From Certhia americana (Eukaryota; Chordata; Aves; Passeriformes; Certhiidae), in NCBI GenBank assembly GCA_018697195.1, contig CM031879.1, forward strand, positions 28,834,473 to 28,898,472: a stretch of DNA of 64,000 bases, given 5' to 3'. How positions within the stretch are numbered: the first letter of the stretch is position 1; every line of letters starts with the position of its first letter. The notes under the pieces are model-generated. The model worked only from the letters and a program-made list of their open reading frames with translations. It made no database searches and was not told the DNA's origin. Shown here piece by piece: positions 1 to 13,925 of the stretch. Made by a program: the position numbers and the translations under genes.

Positions 1-629
1 GAGACAGGGGCCGAACATGAGCCGGTGTGTGCCCAGGTGGCCAAGAAGGCCAATGACATCCTGGCTTGCAACAGAAATAGTATGGCCAACAGGACTAGCG
101 CAGTGATTGCCCCTCTAAACTTGGTGTTGGTGAGGCCACACCTCAAATCCTGTGTCCAGTTTTGAGCCCCTCCATTCAGGAAAGACATTGAGGTGCTGGA
201 GTGAGTCCAGAGAAGGGCAATGAGGCTGGTGAAGGGTCTAGAGAGTAAATTATATGAGGAGTGGCTGAGGGGTTGTTTAGCATGGAAAAAAGGAGGCTCA
301 GGTGAGACCTTATCACTTTCTATAACCACCTGGAAAGAGGTTGTAGGCAGGTGGAGGCCCATCTCTTCTACCAGGCAGTTTGTGACAGGATGAGGACATG
401 GCCTCAAGCTGCACTAGAGGAGGTTCAGGATGGACATAAGGAATAATTTCTTCCCTAAAAGGATGGTTAAACATCACCCAGGAAGGTAGTGGAGTCACCA
501 ATCTTAGTTGTTCAAGAAACAACTGGACATAGCAGTCAGTGCTATAGTTTAGTTGTCATGGTGGTGTTGGGTCAAAGGTTGGACTCTGATTTTTGAGGTT
601 CTTTCCAACCTTAATCATTCCATGACTCC
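1..629 (+). mobile_element. CR1 LINE, 3' portion (end of ORF2 plus 3' UTR), truncated by window start
   Basis: This is the 3' part of a chicken-repeat-1 (CR1) non-LTR retrotransposon. Read from base 1 in frame 1 it encodes the tail of the CR1 reverse-transcriptase polyprotein: residues resembling [12 protein letters not shown] and [11 protein letters not shown] are visible. A TGA at about 164-166 interrupts the frame, and further stops follow, so the copy is dead. Downstream landmarks, in the normal CR1 order, are the segments at about 205-225 (GTCCAGAGAAGGGCAATGAG), 268-290 (GGTTGTTTAGC) and 548-570 (CATGGTGGTGTTGGG). The 3' terminus near 616-629 (CATTCCATGACTC) is a degenerate version of the short CR1 tail repeat. 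The 5' end lies outside the window. The family call is very secure; the subfamily is not assigned. Confidence 0.95.
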
Positions 630-3600
630 TTTTGGCTCTGCTTTCCAACCAACTTGAAGCTGCACCCTGAGAACAACTATTCTGTTCTACCAGGACGCTA
701 TTCACTGTGCTGCTCAGAACCAAGGAATCAGACTCTTTCTTTCCTTTCTTATTTTTTTCTTTTTTTTTCCTGCTGAAGAGATTTTTTTTTACTCCCACAT
801 GGAATGAATGCTATTTATTAGACTAAGGACAAAGAAAATGGGTCTATAGACCAGTGTGGGGATGTGAGGAGATTGTAGTCACTCTGTTTCTGGACAAATG
901 GTTCCTCACTTCCCTTACTTAGGCATTCAGAACTGACTTTTCTTCCTGTCACTCAGACATATTCTGTTGTTCCCTGTTTTCACTTTGATAGCTCTGCAGA
1001 TCTAGAGGGGATGTTTGAAGTCATCACCTGTCCACCAGTGCCATCTTTTCTCATTCTATCTTCAGAACTGCCATCAGCTGATAAGTACTGTTGAGAAGAG
1101 AGTAAGAATTGCTAATGTTAAGTTGAGCTTCTCATTAGGAGTGTGTATATTTCAGAATAAAATCATTATACTACCTTTATTTCAACAAATATCCCTGACT
1201 TCTGGCCCTTTCTACTCTCAAATGCCTCTTTAGTACTCAAAGTATTGGCTCCTCAGTTTGGCATATTTGCTGTTACTTGCAGTCCTCCCTGACGTCCTTG
1301 TTTTCTCAAGGATTTCATAAGACCAAAAACAGGAAGAATATCGTACATCTTAAATATCTCTGTTTATCAAATTGATTTACTTTACTTGCTGTGTGCTGGC
1401 ACCATCAAGTTTGTGTATCACTTACTGAACATTTAGTTTATGTCTTGGATAATTTCTAAAACACTGAAAGAGCTTAAACTGAGATATTTTCCATCCAAAG
1501 GTATGTTTCATACATTGAATGAAAAATAAATGAACATTCTGAGATGATGATTCTGGTTTTTATTTTGAGATAGATTCGCTCTTGAAATCAAAGTTTTGAA
1601 AAATGGAGGTGTCAGTGGCTTTGTGTGCCTTTGGATTTTTAGGGTCCATAAGTCTGAATTTGCAGATCTCAAAAATACCCAAAGACCTTGTTAATCAGTA
1701 TTCAAATCTTCAGAGCATATATATGCATTTATATGCAAGGAAGGCATTGTTAAGTGCTGGAGGATAATTTATTTTCATTTTCTATTCTGTAGGAAGAACT
1801 TGAGAAAATGTTACAAATTAACAGTAAGTTATTGGTTCACTCAATTGAGCCTTTAAAAGTAAGGACATTTGGGAAAGTAATTTGTCATGGCCTTGAGCAG
1901 TCTATTTTAAAGCATTATAGCAGCTTTTCTATGATAACAGGTAACTTAACCTTTAAAATGCAGTTCTTCATGCAAATAAACCTGGGTAATGGACTTTAAA
2001 AGGTGATTTTGCATGCCCTCAGGCATTACTAATTTCTTGGAACACTATGTCTCTTTCATATATCTAAAATAAAGCAGGAAATCTTTTTAGAACACCAGAT
2101 TCATTTTGCATTATAATGGAATGTAGTGACGTCCTACAGTAACTGAAAAATATTGTCTAAAGAGAGAGCATGCAAGTGGCTTTTCTAATGAAATATGGAT
2201 ACTACCCCACAGCAATATATAAAGTATTTTTGAATACTCTAGATTTGCAATATCAGTCATGAGGTAAAGGAAGATGGACAATCTCACTCTCTGCTTTAAT
2301 TATTCATGGATGCAACACTTGAGTGGCTGTATTTATCAGGAGTTATAGTTCAAACCCATTTTGTGGATATGCAGCACTGGTAGAAGATTGAGAAGGTTCT
2401 TGAAGTATCTTATATTGAGTATGTGACTCATTTAATTGGCTCCTACGTCCTGCTCCCCCTCATACTTTTCATGGTGCTTTTCTGTACATTTTCTATCTCA
2501 TTCCAAGATCCCACATGCTGAATATGGCAGACCATGAATGGTCAGTCTTAAACATTATCTGTCAGGTGAGTGTGCCTGGACTTAGAGAATGGGAGAAAGC
2601 ACAGAAGATGGTACATTGTATGGAAAAAAAGAAGAAGAAAAAATAAAAGCAATTAAAAAGCCCATCTAGAAGATCAGTACAGCCTTCCTCCTTCTCCCCA
2701 AGGTGTGAGCTGTGGGCCTCCATTCTGAGACCAATGTGTGGAACCCCAGATCACAGAGCCACAGGATTCTCCATACTGACACAAAGGCACCAGATCTAAT
2801 ACAGCACTGCTGTGAGTTTGCTCAGGGGGTGTGTGGGGGTGTAGCTACATGTCTGAAAAGGACAGACAAGTTTCTGACACAAATTTTTTCAAAAGGGAGT
2901 TAAAGATGTGTAACTCATTATGACAATGAGTTACAGCTGCAAGTCAGTAAAATTACTTTTTAGGAGATGTAGTGTTTTATTTTTACATTTTATAAAAGAA
3001 CAAACCAAATCTCCTGACAATTATGATGCCTTTTGCCCAGTCTGTGTCCTGTTTAAATCAGATGTTTTACCCCTAGCTTTTAGCAAGTGGCTGAAAAATA
3101 ACATAGGAAAACTAAGAAGGAAAGAAATAAAATTGTGTATTACTTTGGTGAACAATTCTTACTTTGCAAAGGTTTTGTTATGCATAGTAATCCAAGCTAA
3201 AACTGCTCTGACTTTGCTTCAATTATAACAGGTATGAGCATAACCATCCATTAATATTAGTTACTTTTGGAAAAAAAAATGATATAAGGAAAAATCTGTT
3301 CAGAATTGTCACTAAGATCCTGAAAATGAAGGGCACTTCTGTGCTTATTTCTTTAGGCAATATATCATCTGGAAATAAAAGGACACATTGCCCATTATTC
3401 ATAACCATGCATCTTGAAAGCAGCAAGGGTGACTGTAAGGGTAGAATTTTGCTTATATGCAGACTCATGTTCATTATGCTGCTTATTCTTTTTGTTACAA
3501 CTGTAAACCAACACAGTCCACTGCAACGACTCCATAATGCATCTCCATAATGACCTTGTACTGCCTTCTTATTTGCAGTGTGTTTAGGAATGCTGGTGGG

Positions 3601-6327
3601 ACCCCTCACAGGGACCGTGCTTCTCACCCACTTCAGATTTTGCAGAGAACTCTTCTCTTCTTTTACTTTTAGGACAGAAATGATTGCAGTGTAGTTCAAG
3701 ACAGTTTGCTCTGAAGTAAACTTGTGCTTTTAGAAATTGGAATTCCCTATCCTGCAGTCTCAGTCTTGCTTGTTTCTTGTGCAGAGGTAGAAGTCAGAAT
3801 CAGCATTTGTTTTAGGCATTTGTTCATAGTCAGGGGTGCCTGAGAGTCCCCTTTAAACCTTGATATTTGTGAGAAGGGTAATACTAATTTAAAAAACAAT
3901 GTGGGATTTCTTTTTTTTTTTAATTTGTCAGTGTTTTGAGGCATGTGATCTGACAAAAGTTACGAGACCTAATTATGGCTTTGATCATATCCCAGTTTCA
4001 AAATAGTGGTAAATGCCTATTAACCTTTTTATTAAGAGTAAATTCAAGAACATATTATATATTCTTATCTGTGTACTCAGTTGAGGTTGTGGTCTTTTTT
4101 TATAGGGATTCATTTCCAAAAACACCTGGGTGGCTGATAGCATCTGAGCACTTGGGTTTTGAAAAATGGAGAACTGAGTAAAACTGCTATATGCAGAATA
4201 ATCAGAAAATATTTCAAGACAGCTTATACTTTGAACTTCAAATGTATCTGGAAACAAATTGACAGGTTTAGAACTTGAGACTCATTATAAAGTGGAGAAA
4301 AAGTGTATTTTGAAAAATGATTACCCAACAAATGAAGGAGAGAAGCATCTTTTTATTTGTAGAAAAGCCCCATTATACCAGCATGAGAAGCTTCCACAAT
4401 CCATTGCTTTAGTCACTACCTCCAGTAACATTAAGTAAAGCAGAAATGTTTGGGAGCATGAGAGAGCATATGGTAAAGACTTACCCTCTCTGTCTCCTTG
4501 TTTATTTCTATTCTCATTTAAATGTTCTGAAAAAGCAAATATTTGTTTCAAATCCTGAAATAAGAAAACATTTTTTTTTTTAATCTTTGCATTTGCACTT
4601 GTTTACAAATTCCTATTGAAGATTTTCATAGGAATAGAGCATCTGCTGGGTATCCTGCCCAGATGGAATCTCCAGTAAAGCTAAAAAGCTCATGTTCACT
4701 TGCTTGGTTCTTCTTCCCACAGTCAGAGCATTTGCTTGTGACTTCTCCTTTGCCCAGCGATTATTTGTATGAAGCTTGTTGGTCTAATGTTATGTCTGAG
4801 ACTTCCGTTCCTCTGTAAGTTTGGCTGAAGCTTGAAGTCCCTGGGGAGACAGACAGCTTCAGCGACAGACAGTCTGTCTGCACAAGCCTCATTTCCTTGA
4901 GACACCATGTTAGAAAGAAAACAGCTGAGATGGGATTACTGTGCCCAGTCCCTGAACAAGGAAAAGTGGGAGATACCATACATTGGCTCTGCCATTAGTG
5001 CCTTTAAGAGTGGGGGACTGCAGTCAGCTTTGTTAGTGGTTCTGTACATATGGTATAATTGATTTCAGTAGGTGCTTTCACTTAATAGCCATTATAGCCT
5101 CATTTATGGCTGACTTAATTGATAAGAGACTTAACAGAGTCATGTTGGTAGGTATTGCTGGAGTTTAAATTGGCTAATTCTCGTAAATGACACTTTAGAG
5201 TCTTCTGACCTGCTCAATTCAAAAAGCTTTAAATATGCAGGAGAGAAAGGACATCCCTCCATTTATTATTTATTCAGGTAAATTCATCTCCTTACCAGTT
5301 CCCTGAACTGATCTTATGTTTTTCTCTCTTGAGCTATATTTTTTGTAATAAGCAGATCTACTAGAAATTTAAAATACAAAATCTGAGGCTGTATAGGATC
5401 ATCATGGCATCCAAATTACTTTTTTTGTCGTTATTGTTGTTGTTTTGTTTTGGTTTTGCTCAGGACATACTCATCTCTATCATTCTTGTCAGTAAGTAAC
5501 CAGAAGGAAGAGATTTATAAAGCAGATGCCAGAATGTCAGATCTGCTTTCATCTGATTTTCTGTAAGTTTATTATTGTATGAACTACTGTGTTCAAGTAT
5601 ATAGAAAAAAGCCCAAAACTGTATTTCCATTATTACATAAAATATTTTAAATGGGAAGCCTACACTCCAAGCAATGAAAAAAAATTCCATTTTAACCTTT
5701 GGAAGGAATTTTGCTCTTTTGCCACAAGAACCAATCAGTTTTTATCAGACAAAGCCTTTATTATTTAATAACTCCCTGTGCCCTCACAAATGACTGTGCT
5801 TATTTTCCATCAGCCATCTGACTGCTAGAAGCTTGAAAAACAACACATGGTGGGGTAGAATAACTGCCATGCTTTAACCAACCGTGTCTGCTTTTCTCTT
5901 CCAGTAAGTTCCTAGGGTTTTTTTTGGCAGAGAACATCTGCTTTTAATGAACACAAGTCAATAAAATTCATATGTATGTTGTTATGAGGTTTCTTTCGCT
6001 TTCTATATAAATATGATTAGCATTTTGAACTCCAAATACCTTCTTGGGAGTTTAAATATAGCTCTCTGTTTTTTTGGCATCAGTACAATAATAATGATCA
6101 TACTCATTGGAAGAAGCTGCAAGGACATAACAATTTGTACACCTTCTGTGATTATTCTTGGCCTCATATAAATCCATTTATACATTTCTCTCTGGATTCC
6201 TAGAACTGATTTCTATATTCATGCTTGTGTCCAGTTGGATCTTACAAAGGTCAGTGTGAGTGGTGACATTGGTAAGATTAAAATCCAAGTAAGGATCTGA
6301 GTCTGTTTTAAGTACCTTTTCTTGTGG

Positions 6328-6383
6328 GTTTTTGTTTGTTTGTTTGTTTGGGGTTTTTTTTTTGTTTTGTTTTGTTTTGTTTG
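6328..6383. repeat. T/G-rich simple repeat, (GTTT)n then (GTTTT)n
   Basis: A short (GTTT)n run is followed by GGGG, a T run and then (GTTTT)n. This is low-complexity sequence, probably a decayed poly-A/T tail or a microsatellite. It produces spurious lysine/asparagine-rich open frames on the minus strand. Confidence 0.9.
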
Positions 6384-6529
6384 GCAATTGAAGTGCAAAA
6401 GTTAATTTTCTTAACTTGTAGAGCTATGTTTTGAGAGTCAGGTTTTCTTATATATTTGAACAATGTTGTTTTCTTCATCTTTGGCTATAACCACCTATTT
6501 CAGCTTGAGCAATCTGTACCCTCACAGTT

Positions 6530-6561
6530 TCTTTTTTTTTGTTTGTTTGTTTGTTTTTTTA
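6530..6561. repeat. T-rich (GTTT)n simple repeat
   Basis: An 8-T run, four GTTT units and a further T run. It is the second tract of this type within about 200 bp of the one at 6,328. Confidence 0.85.
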
Positions 6562-6919
6562 ATGGGTTTTGTGATGTGACTCATGGGTTTCACCCAGCCA
6601 AATATCAAAGCATGTTCTCAGACAATATGCATGAATACTTTTACTGTGGTATCAGGTCATATATGCTCTTTATTCCTATTTTTAATTAGTGCCCTCAGTA
6701 GCTGCAGGATTATTTAATCTTTGTATTACTACATATCTTTTTGCTGGGAGACTGGAAAGATATAGCCAGTACTCATCCTATGTCCCAACCTTGCCTATTC
6801 ACCTCTGGTGGTGAGATCCAGCAGTCATCTGTTTCTCTCACATTTTTCTGAGTCCTGCCATAACTGTGAAGAAATAGTTAGTTGTTTTTGAAGGAAATAG
6901 AAGTTCATATGTTAGACAA

Positions 6920-6944
6920 AAAAAAAAAAAAATAAAAAAAAATT
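6920..6944. repeat. Poly-A tract with one interruption
   Basis: Two A runs are separated by a single T. No retroposon body that I recognise sits immediately upstream. Confidence 0.85.
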
Positions 6945-7926
6945 GGTATACTTGGCAAAACTCATGTAACAGGTAATATCACCTGAGCCAAGCCACTGCT
7001 TTTGAGACATGCCATTTCCATTCAGAGCTTTCATTTCAATGAAAGCATAACAAAACTTTATTTTAGCCAGACTTGATTTTAGGTTTAATTTGGACTGAAA
7101 AATAGATACTTGAAGTTAGAGAGCAGTTATGTTGTTATGTAAATTTATGCTCTACTTTGCTAGTTTGTAATATCAATTTCTAAGAAATGACTAAAGGGTA
7201 ATTTTGGAAGGTAATTTTGGGAGGGCTGGTAACAACTTATTTTATTGAGGTAATTCCCACTGTAGGTTTCAGGTTTTGGTTGCTTATAGCCTTGTAAATA
7301 TTTCACAGTTGGAGGAAAAATATCCCCCACTGTCTATCTTCCTCAGTTGGTGCTTGATTAGGAAGTGTCAGACAGTCAGACATTTCTGAAGTGTTCTGAA
7401 ATATGTCTAGGGAATAAAGGAAAAATGAAAATCCAGTATTGCCTGTGTTAACATTCACAATGAATTTTTCCTTAGCACCTCTTTTTAAAGGAATTGGTGA
7501 GGAAGTAGTCAATTTTTAAAATCTTTGAATAATGTTATTTTGCACATTAATACACAATATACCTTAAAGATTTTGCCTGGCACTGGAGATGCCCTATTCT
7601 AGGATGGAGCAAGGGGAAAAAACTGTTCTTTGGTCTTGAGCCTGATATTTAACTGGGAGTCCATCTCTTTATTTTTCCTAAGAATCACTCCTGGGGACAG
7701 AATGGCAAGGAGAAGGGAGATCCTTCTGTGAAAATAGGGAAGAGGAGTGCTTAGAGGTGATATAAAAGAAAAACGGTAGTGGATAAATAGTAGGCAATAG
7801 GTTAACTGCACAGAGAAATTTTGTGAAATAAGGTAAACACAGGCAATCTTTTTTTTGGTGATATTGCGTGATCAACTAGTGTCAGTTAGAAACTCTTCTA
7901 AACCCCAAATTTTATCAAAAAATCGG

Positions 7927-8060
7927 GTAATCATGGAAGAGTTTTAAATGGGAAGGAACTGTTGCAGCTCATCTGGTCCAACTTCCCTGTTAAAAGTGGA
8001 TCCATGTGTAAAGTCAGATCAGATTTCTCAGGGTCTTACCTAGTTCCAGCCTTTCCCATG
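7927..8060 (-). mobile_element. Old, degraded CR1 LINE 3' fragment
   Basis: Read on the plus strand, this follows the reverse complement of the CR1 3' end. It starts with a decayed form of the 'atcatagaatggttt..ggaaggga' terminus (TCATGGAAGAG at 7,931), continues with GCTCATCTGGTCCAACTTCC at about 7,966-7,985, and then has a segment like the '..aaagcaggatccacgtagag..' part of some CR1 subfamilies. Similarity fades after about 8,060, though CR1-like words may go on to about 8,130. Divergence is high, so this is an old insertion. Its CR1 3' terminus is the low-coordinate end. Confidence 0.75.
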
Positions 8061-11000
8061 TCCCACTTCAGCTTGTCCAAGTTGAGAAAACTTTGAGCCT
8101 CTTTCTCAGGCAGCTATAACTGACAGGCTGTCTCCTGAGCGGAAAACCTCTGAATCACTCAATGCTGCCTAGTAACATTAGGCAAAATTGTTGATTTCAG
8201 TGTCAATATTGGCAGTGGATGACAGCTTTTCATGAGCTTTTCTGACAGTGATTTTCTGTGATACTTGTATAAAATGAGGTGTACAGGTAGCCTACAGTAT
8301 CTGTCTGGAGTTGCAGAGATCTTGGCTATATTTCTCTCATTTTTGTTGCATCCAGAAATGTACATTTTCCTCTGTATTCTGTCCTTTTCTCCCGTTTACC
8401 TGTTTATAACTTAATGGGAAGGAGATCTTACTGAAAACTAAGCTTTTATTCAGCTAAGTATGTCTCTGCATGAGCCACCACCTGCTCCTAATGGACAACC
8501 CACTCAGCCTGAAAATTTAACTTGGCAGAACTCAAGAATCTCAGGGAAATAAACTTTACAATTTATCCTGACATCTACTCAAGCTCATCACATAATACAG
8601 CAAGTTAGGTAAGATTTTTTAAGAGCATTGTGAAAAAGACAGAAAAAATAGAAAAAAGCAAGTTTTTCCCCTATCCCTGTTATGCAAAGTAATTAAGAAT
8701 ATTTGAAAATCTAGAACAATATTTTGATTAACTGTAATGGCTTGTTTTAGACTTGTATGCCTAAGCTTTCTAGATGAAAAAAAGTGCATATGTCTTTCAT
8801 CCAAAAATAATTTCAATTTACAAGTGTGGACAATATTTATGTCAGCACCAGATTTGGTCATGGCAGGATAGCATCTGGCATGTGGGATTGGCAGCACAGT
8901 CAGCTGTTGTATTAAATAGCAGCCTTGGTTTTTATTTGTGATTTTTGCCTGTTTTCCCATTCATCTACAAATGTACAAAAAGAAGTCAGGGAAAAACCCC
9001 TGCTGCTAGGCTTCTCTTTGAAAGTGTAAGGTGGTGAATACATTATTCTTTATGTGGGTTTCATTAATACAGAATTTTTCTGCAGGTTTTCCAAGGCAAT
9101 ACAGGCTATTCAATCATTCTGCCTGTGTATCTGTGTATCTCTGTTCTATGAGAACAAAGTTTTACTCTCTATTTTTTCAATGTTAATAACATTTTCTCAG
9201 ATGAACAGACCTTTTGTTATTACGTTACTTAAGTACGGTTCCTATTGCAGCTGAGTAAGGAAATCTTCCCTGGGAGATAAACCTGCAAATTGCCTGCTCT
9301 GTTTGGTCTGTTGCTGGCCAGACACCTGGTGAATGCTGCTCAGCAACTCAGCACAGCCCAGCTGGGAACCAGCTCCAGCACTGGGCTTGGAGGCGGTGGA
9401 TAGTGAGGGGTTGTGAGGGCAGATGGGTGACAGGCAAAAGAAGTTCATCACAGGGAGAGAAGCTGGAGCTGCCACAACAAGGGGAAATGCAGCACTGCAA
9501 GACCCATAAGATTAAAAGCCTCAAAAACTCCTTTGTTGAAAGAACTTGATACTTTTTAACTTAAAAGTGATGTATCAAATTTAAGGCACAGTGGTTCTTT
9601 ACAGTACGTTACCCATTATGGTTAAATACAGGCTCATGTTCTTCTGAACTCTGAAATCTGATCTGAAGCTTTGCTGGTCTTCTGAGGACACATGGTTTTG
9701 CTTTAAATGAGTTGTATTTGACCTGGGACCAGTACACTCATTCCAAGCAGATTAGTATGCTGTGTGCTCTAATTGTTTCTCTAATACACTTAATTCACAA
9801 TGATATTTATATGCTGTATTAGTACTTAAAACTTAACACCCCTTTTTAGTCAGTAGTAAAAAAAACATGTATGACTGAGTGACTGATAGATAATTTCTGG
9901 TGGGGAAATAATTAATTGTAGCATTGGATTGTATGTTTTCAGTTTTGGAGTCCTTTTCTTATAGATCTGATAGTTCTCCAGACAACCTTCAGAATACTTA
10001 TGCAAAGCCAGGAAAATCCCTTTGGAGTTCTGTCAGGTTCAAGTCAGGCAGAAGGATCTACCCTCCCCATGGGCTAACAGCTAAATTTTCAAGGTAAAGA
10101 CACTCTCAGGGACAGCTACTCCTGGGGATGGGTAAAAGGGTGTCGAAAGAGGAAATGAAAAACTTGGACACCTCTGACTGGAGAAATGGCCTCAGCTCTT
10201 CAGAGTCCAGTCATAAAAAAGGTACTGCAAAGGAATTATTTTTGTGACAAACATGCTTGTGGGCATTTAGAGGGCAAAAGTGCTTTGTGTGGTGAGTTGT
10301 GCCAGACATCTTGGGACCATTCAGTGTAATTTTGGATCTCATCTAGAATTTTGTTATGAAAGGATGAGAAAAGAATTGATCTTTCAATTTTTCTTAAATG
10401 TGGTTGGATTTGCATTGCTCTTCATTTGTTCCTTTCGAGTGTTAATTGAAGAACAGTATCATAGTGATGTTGCATAGCTCATTTATCAATGTTTATGCAC
10501 TGATTTGCAAAATATTTGTGAAGGCGGGTCTTATGACTATTTTAGTTTCACAGATTGAATGTTTAAGGACAACGGATGGATAATGACAGACATTCTAAAT
10601 AACATCAGGTAAATGGAAAAACTGGATGTATATGTGTTTCTTGCCTTTTCCCATGCCATTTTCCACAGAGATTTGTCTAATAGTTGCTTCTATTTTGATG
10701 TGGGAGCTACAACTTGTAAAGGGCTTTAGAGCCATGAACATATTTCTTCATGGAAAGAGTAGCCAGCTCTTTCCTTGAAGGTTAATAAAGTGATCTAATT
10801 AATTTTACATCTATTAAGAGGCGAAGACTTTAGAAAATGAAGCCTGATTATGGAAAAAACCCTAATACCATCTCCTTCCTGAGTAGGTTTTGCTGTGGTG
10901 TCTGTGTTCTGGAGTGAAATGAGTATTTAACTAAATTAAATGAGCTTTGCACTGAAATGAAAACAACAGGCCTCCTCTTTAATTCAAGGTAAACACTATT

Positions 11001-13458
11001 TCTGAAAGACTTGATTTCCTTTTAAATATCTACTAACCAAATGTTAATTTCCCAAATTTAAAACTAATATTTGTTGACAGCAAAATTATCATCAATCAGT
11101 ACTAAATTTCCAAGAATACAGGCAGGCAGATAATGTGTGATGAAACATGGTGATGTAAATGAAAATCAGTTGACTTAAGAGGGGTCAGGACCAGGAGCAA
11201 GATTATTCCTGTGACTCTCAATTCTTAACTATTTATTTACTCCATACACTTCAAGGAAAGAAGGGGCTGCAATGCCTTTTTCTGTTGTCTATGCCAGCAG
11301 GCATAGATCCACATGGATACCCTGCCAGTTACAATTGTTTTTTAAAGTGTGTTCTCCAGCAATGTATTCAGACACAATTTATCAATAGTAAAAAATGGGA
11401 TCTCCACCATTTTCCATGACAGCTTTTTTCAATATTTCCTCATCCTACCTATAGCAACCACTGCTTTTTTCACTTTGATTTGATATGATTTTTCTTTGAC
11501 TCTTTGGCTTCAGTTATGTCTTTGACATATGTATTTTACAGATAGGCATGGTACATGAAGACCTGCCAAGGTGCTAAGAATTTAGCATGACCTTGACAAA
11601 AATCCTTGTCAAAGTCCATTTATAATGCTTTCCTGCTACATCATGCCAACACATCACTCAGTAAGCCATCTCTGCTTAGGAAATTTAGCTTCAAGGCTGA
11701 GTATGTTTGAATAGGAACAAAAAGTCCTTCTGCATGTAATAAACAAAAAAAAAATTATTTCTGTTTTATGATTAATTCAAAATTGATCTAGCTTTGCTTA
11801 AGAGTAATAAACATTCCTGAGACAAAGTCTGAAAAAGAGCAAAACATGCAATTGCAAGAAATTCTTTTGATTGTGAAATTGTGTGTTTATCCTGGATATG
11901 TCTAACATGCATATAATTTGATTCAAGCTTAGTGCAATCCAGAATTAGAACAGCAAATTGCTTACTTTTAGGAAGAAGTGTAATCCAGGGCTTTACTGCT
12001 TACATTATTTGAGTAATTAGAAAAAGACTATGGTTGAAGTCACTAATTCAATCTCCAACAAACTGTAGCTTTTGGTAATCTACTGACATTGAATTCACAA
12101 AGGTTGCAGGGCACATTTTATCTTATCTACAACTAAAAGAATAGTGGATTTGTCTTTTTTGCAGTGTTTTAGTCATAATACTGCAACTGGAAATAAAACC
12201 ACATTTTCTTAACTATTTTACATGTTTTAAAATTTGATTTTATTTTTCAAAGATAATGTATAGATCTCATCTAATATTTACACAACAGTTCAATATTTGG
12301 ATCCTCAGAGAAAACTCTGCTTGTTTCATTTTCAGATCTGGTCTAGTGATAAATTCTCAGTTATTACAATACACACTTCAGCCTTTGTCTGCCCTTTGCC
12401 TGTTAGTAAAATTTAATCAAAGTGATATAATTCACTGAACATAAATAATGATTTAAATTAATAATAAAAAACCCCCTTAAATTGTATGTTTTTTTAATAT
12501 TTTTTCACAATATTTTTCAATTAAATTCTGTATAATGGCATTCCAAATATAACTAATTTGAATTATAACTTTCAAGCAAATTTAACTTTTACACTTGAAG
12601 ATTCATCTTGAGTTATAAAAGATATAAAATCTCTTTTAGGTGAGTAACTCCTACAGTTTACAATTATTTGAAATTTTTTATTGTTTTCAGTTTGGGAAAA
12701 TGTAAACATAATATTTCTTCATTACTTAGTAATTAATTTGTGTATTGGTAGTTGTGACAAGCTGCATTTGATTGGAAATTAGGACCCACTTAGACAAAAA
12801 ACAGATTCCTTTTTATTGAATTAGAAACCCTGTTTCACTTCTTTAATAAAAGCAATAAAAAATCAGGTGCTTATATTAATCTGTTTCATGGAAGAAGTTC
12901 TGATAGTACTTAATAGTTGAACTGAATCAGGGAAGAGCAAGTCTTTCGAAGATTTAGACTTAATAGGTCCTCTCCACCTCACTTTTATTTCTGAGCTGAA
13001 AGAAAAAGACAAGATTTATTGCTTTCTTGACTTTTCATTTGTCAACCACATAATCTGAATAATGGGCAAAAAGACAATGTCCTGAAAGAAAAAAATGTTT
13101 CAAATTTTAATCACTTTCTGTTCTAGACAATTAGCCAATATATTCCATCTTCCTTTAAAATTTCTACAGACTTGTACTACTTCAATGACTATCATTTGTT
13201 ATGGTTGGTATGACTGATGGGTCATAGTTAGGGGCATAGCACTGTTTTCATCTTCTGTTTTTAAGCTTTTAATACTTTCTATCTGGAATAATGGCATACA
13301 CTTTCTTGACCCACCTCTTTGAAAACTGCTATACAACTTCAAAATTTGGCAGTTTCTTCTGTGTAGGGTTTCTTTGTTGTTGGGGGTTTTTTTTTAGGTT
13401 TTTCCACTTCTCAGCAGTGTTCTCAGCAGGTTGAATTAATCTACCACCTGAAATTTAT

Positions 13459-13484
13459 AATATATATAAAATATTATATATATT
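13459..13484. repeat. AT-only hairpin, perfect 11-bp arms
   Basis: Left arm AATATATATAA (13,459-13,469), loop AATA, right arm TTATATATATT (13,474-13,484). The composition is only A and T, so it is best seen as a short interrupted AT microsatellite. Confidence 0.8.
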
Positions 13485-13820
13485 GCATTCTTAGATAATT
13501 GCTAGCAAGTATCTTCCAAGTAACAATTAATAATTCTTACAATATACTTATTATTTACACAGGGGTTTGTGACTATTATTAAATTTCAATTAGTGCTATA
13601 TTTTATAGTAAGAACTGAGAGGAAAGCCATGAATGTGCTTCAGAAAAAGAATGAACAGGATTCGATTAATTCACGTATGTCAACACTGTTTCCTCATCAT
13701 TACTTTCAAAGGCATATTATTATCAAGCAATATTTGTGGTCTGTAGAGGATCAGTTGTGTTCTTAGGTATGTACAAAATAATGTTTTAAAGGTAGATAGC
13801 AAGGTGAACCATCTCTTCTT

Positions 13821-13925
13821 AAAAAAATAAACGCAAACCCCAACACAAACAAAAAAACCCCACCCAAAGCAAAAACCTAAACAAAAACCCCACCAAAATA
13901 AACAAAAAAACATACCACAAAACCT
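13821..13925. repeat. A/C-rich low-complexity tract
   Basis: About 100 bp of A runs with CC, CCC and CCCC clusters (CCCC at 13,838-13,841, 13,858-13,861 and 13,888-13,891; CCC at 13,863-13,865). The minus strand reads as G-tracts spaced by T. It has the same character as the tract near 33.2 kb. Confidence 0.9.

Larger units (their letters stand above)
630..7926. other. Unannotated AT-rich unique DNA
   Basis: No gene, RNA or recognisable transposon was seen. The longest open frame (minus strand, 3,223-3,699, 158 codons) matches no family I know and its length is compatible with chance. Simple-sequence tracts are listed separately. A small hairpin (8-bp arms GCTTTCAT/ATGAAAGC, 4-nt loop) lies at 7,027-7,046. 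Confidence 0.6.

Noticed and set aside
3223..3699. Longest open frame (158 codons, minus strand)
   Set aside because: No recognisable domain and no neighbouring exon structure. With stops near 6% of codons, about one frame of this length is expected by chance in 64 kb read in six frames.
9280..9480. GC-richer patch considered as a possible promoter or CpG island
   Set aside because: It is short, has few CpG dinucleotides, and no gene follows it on either strand.
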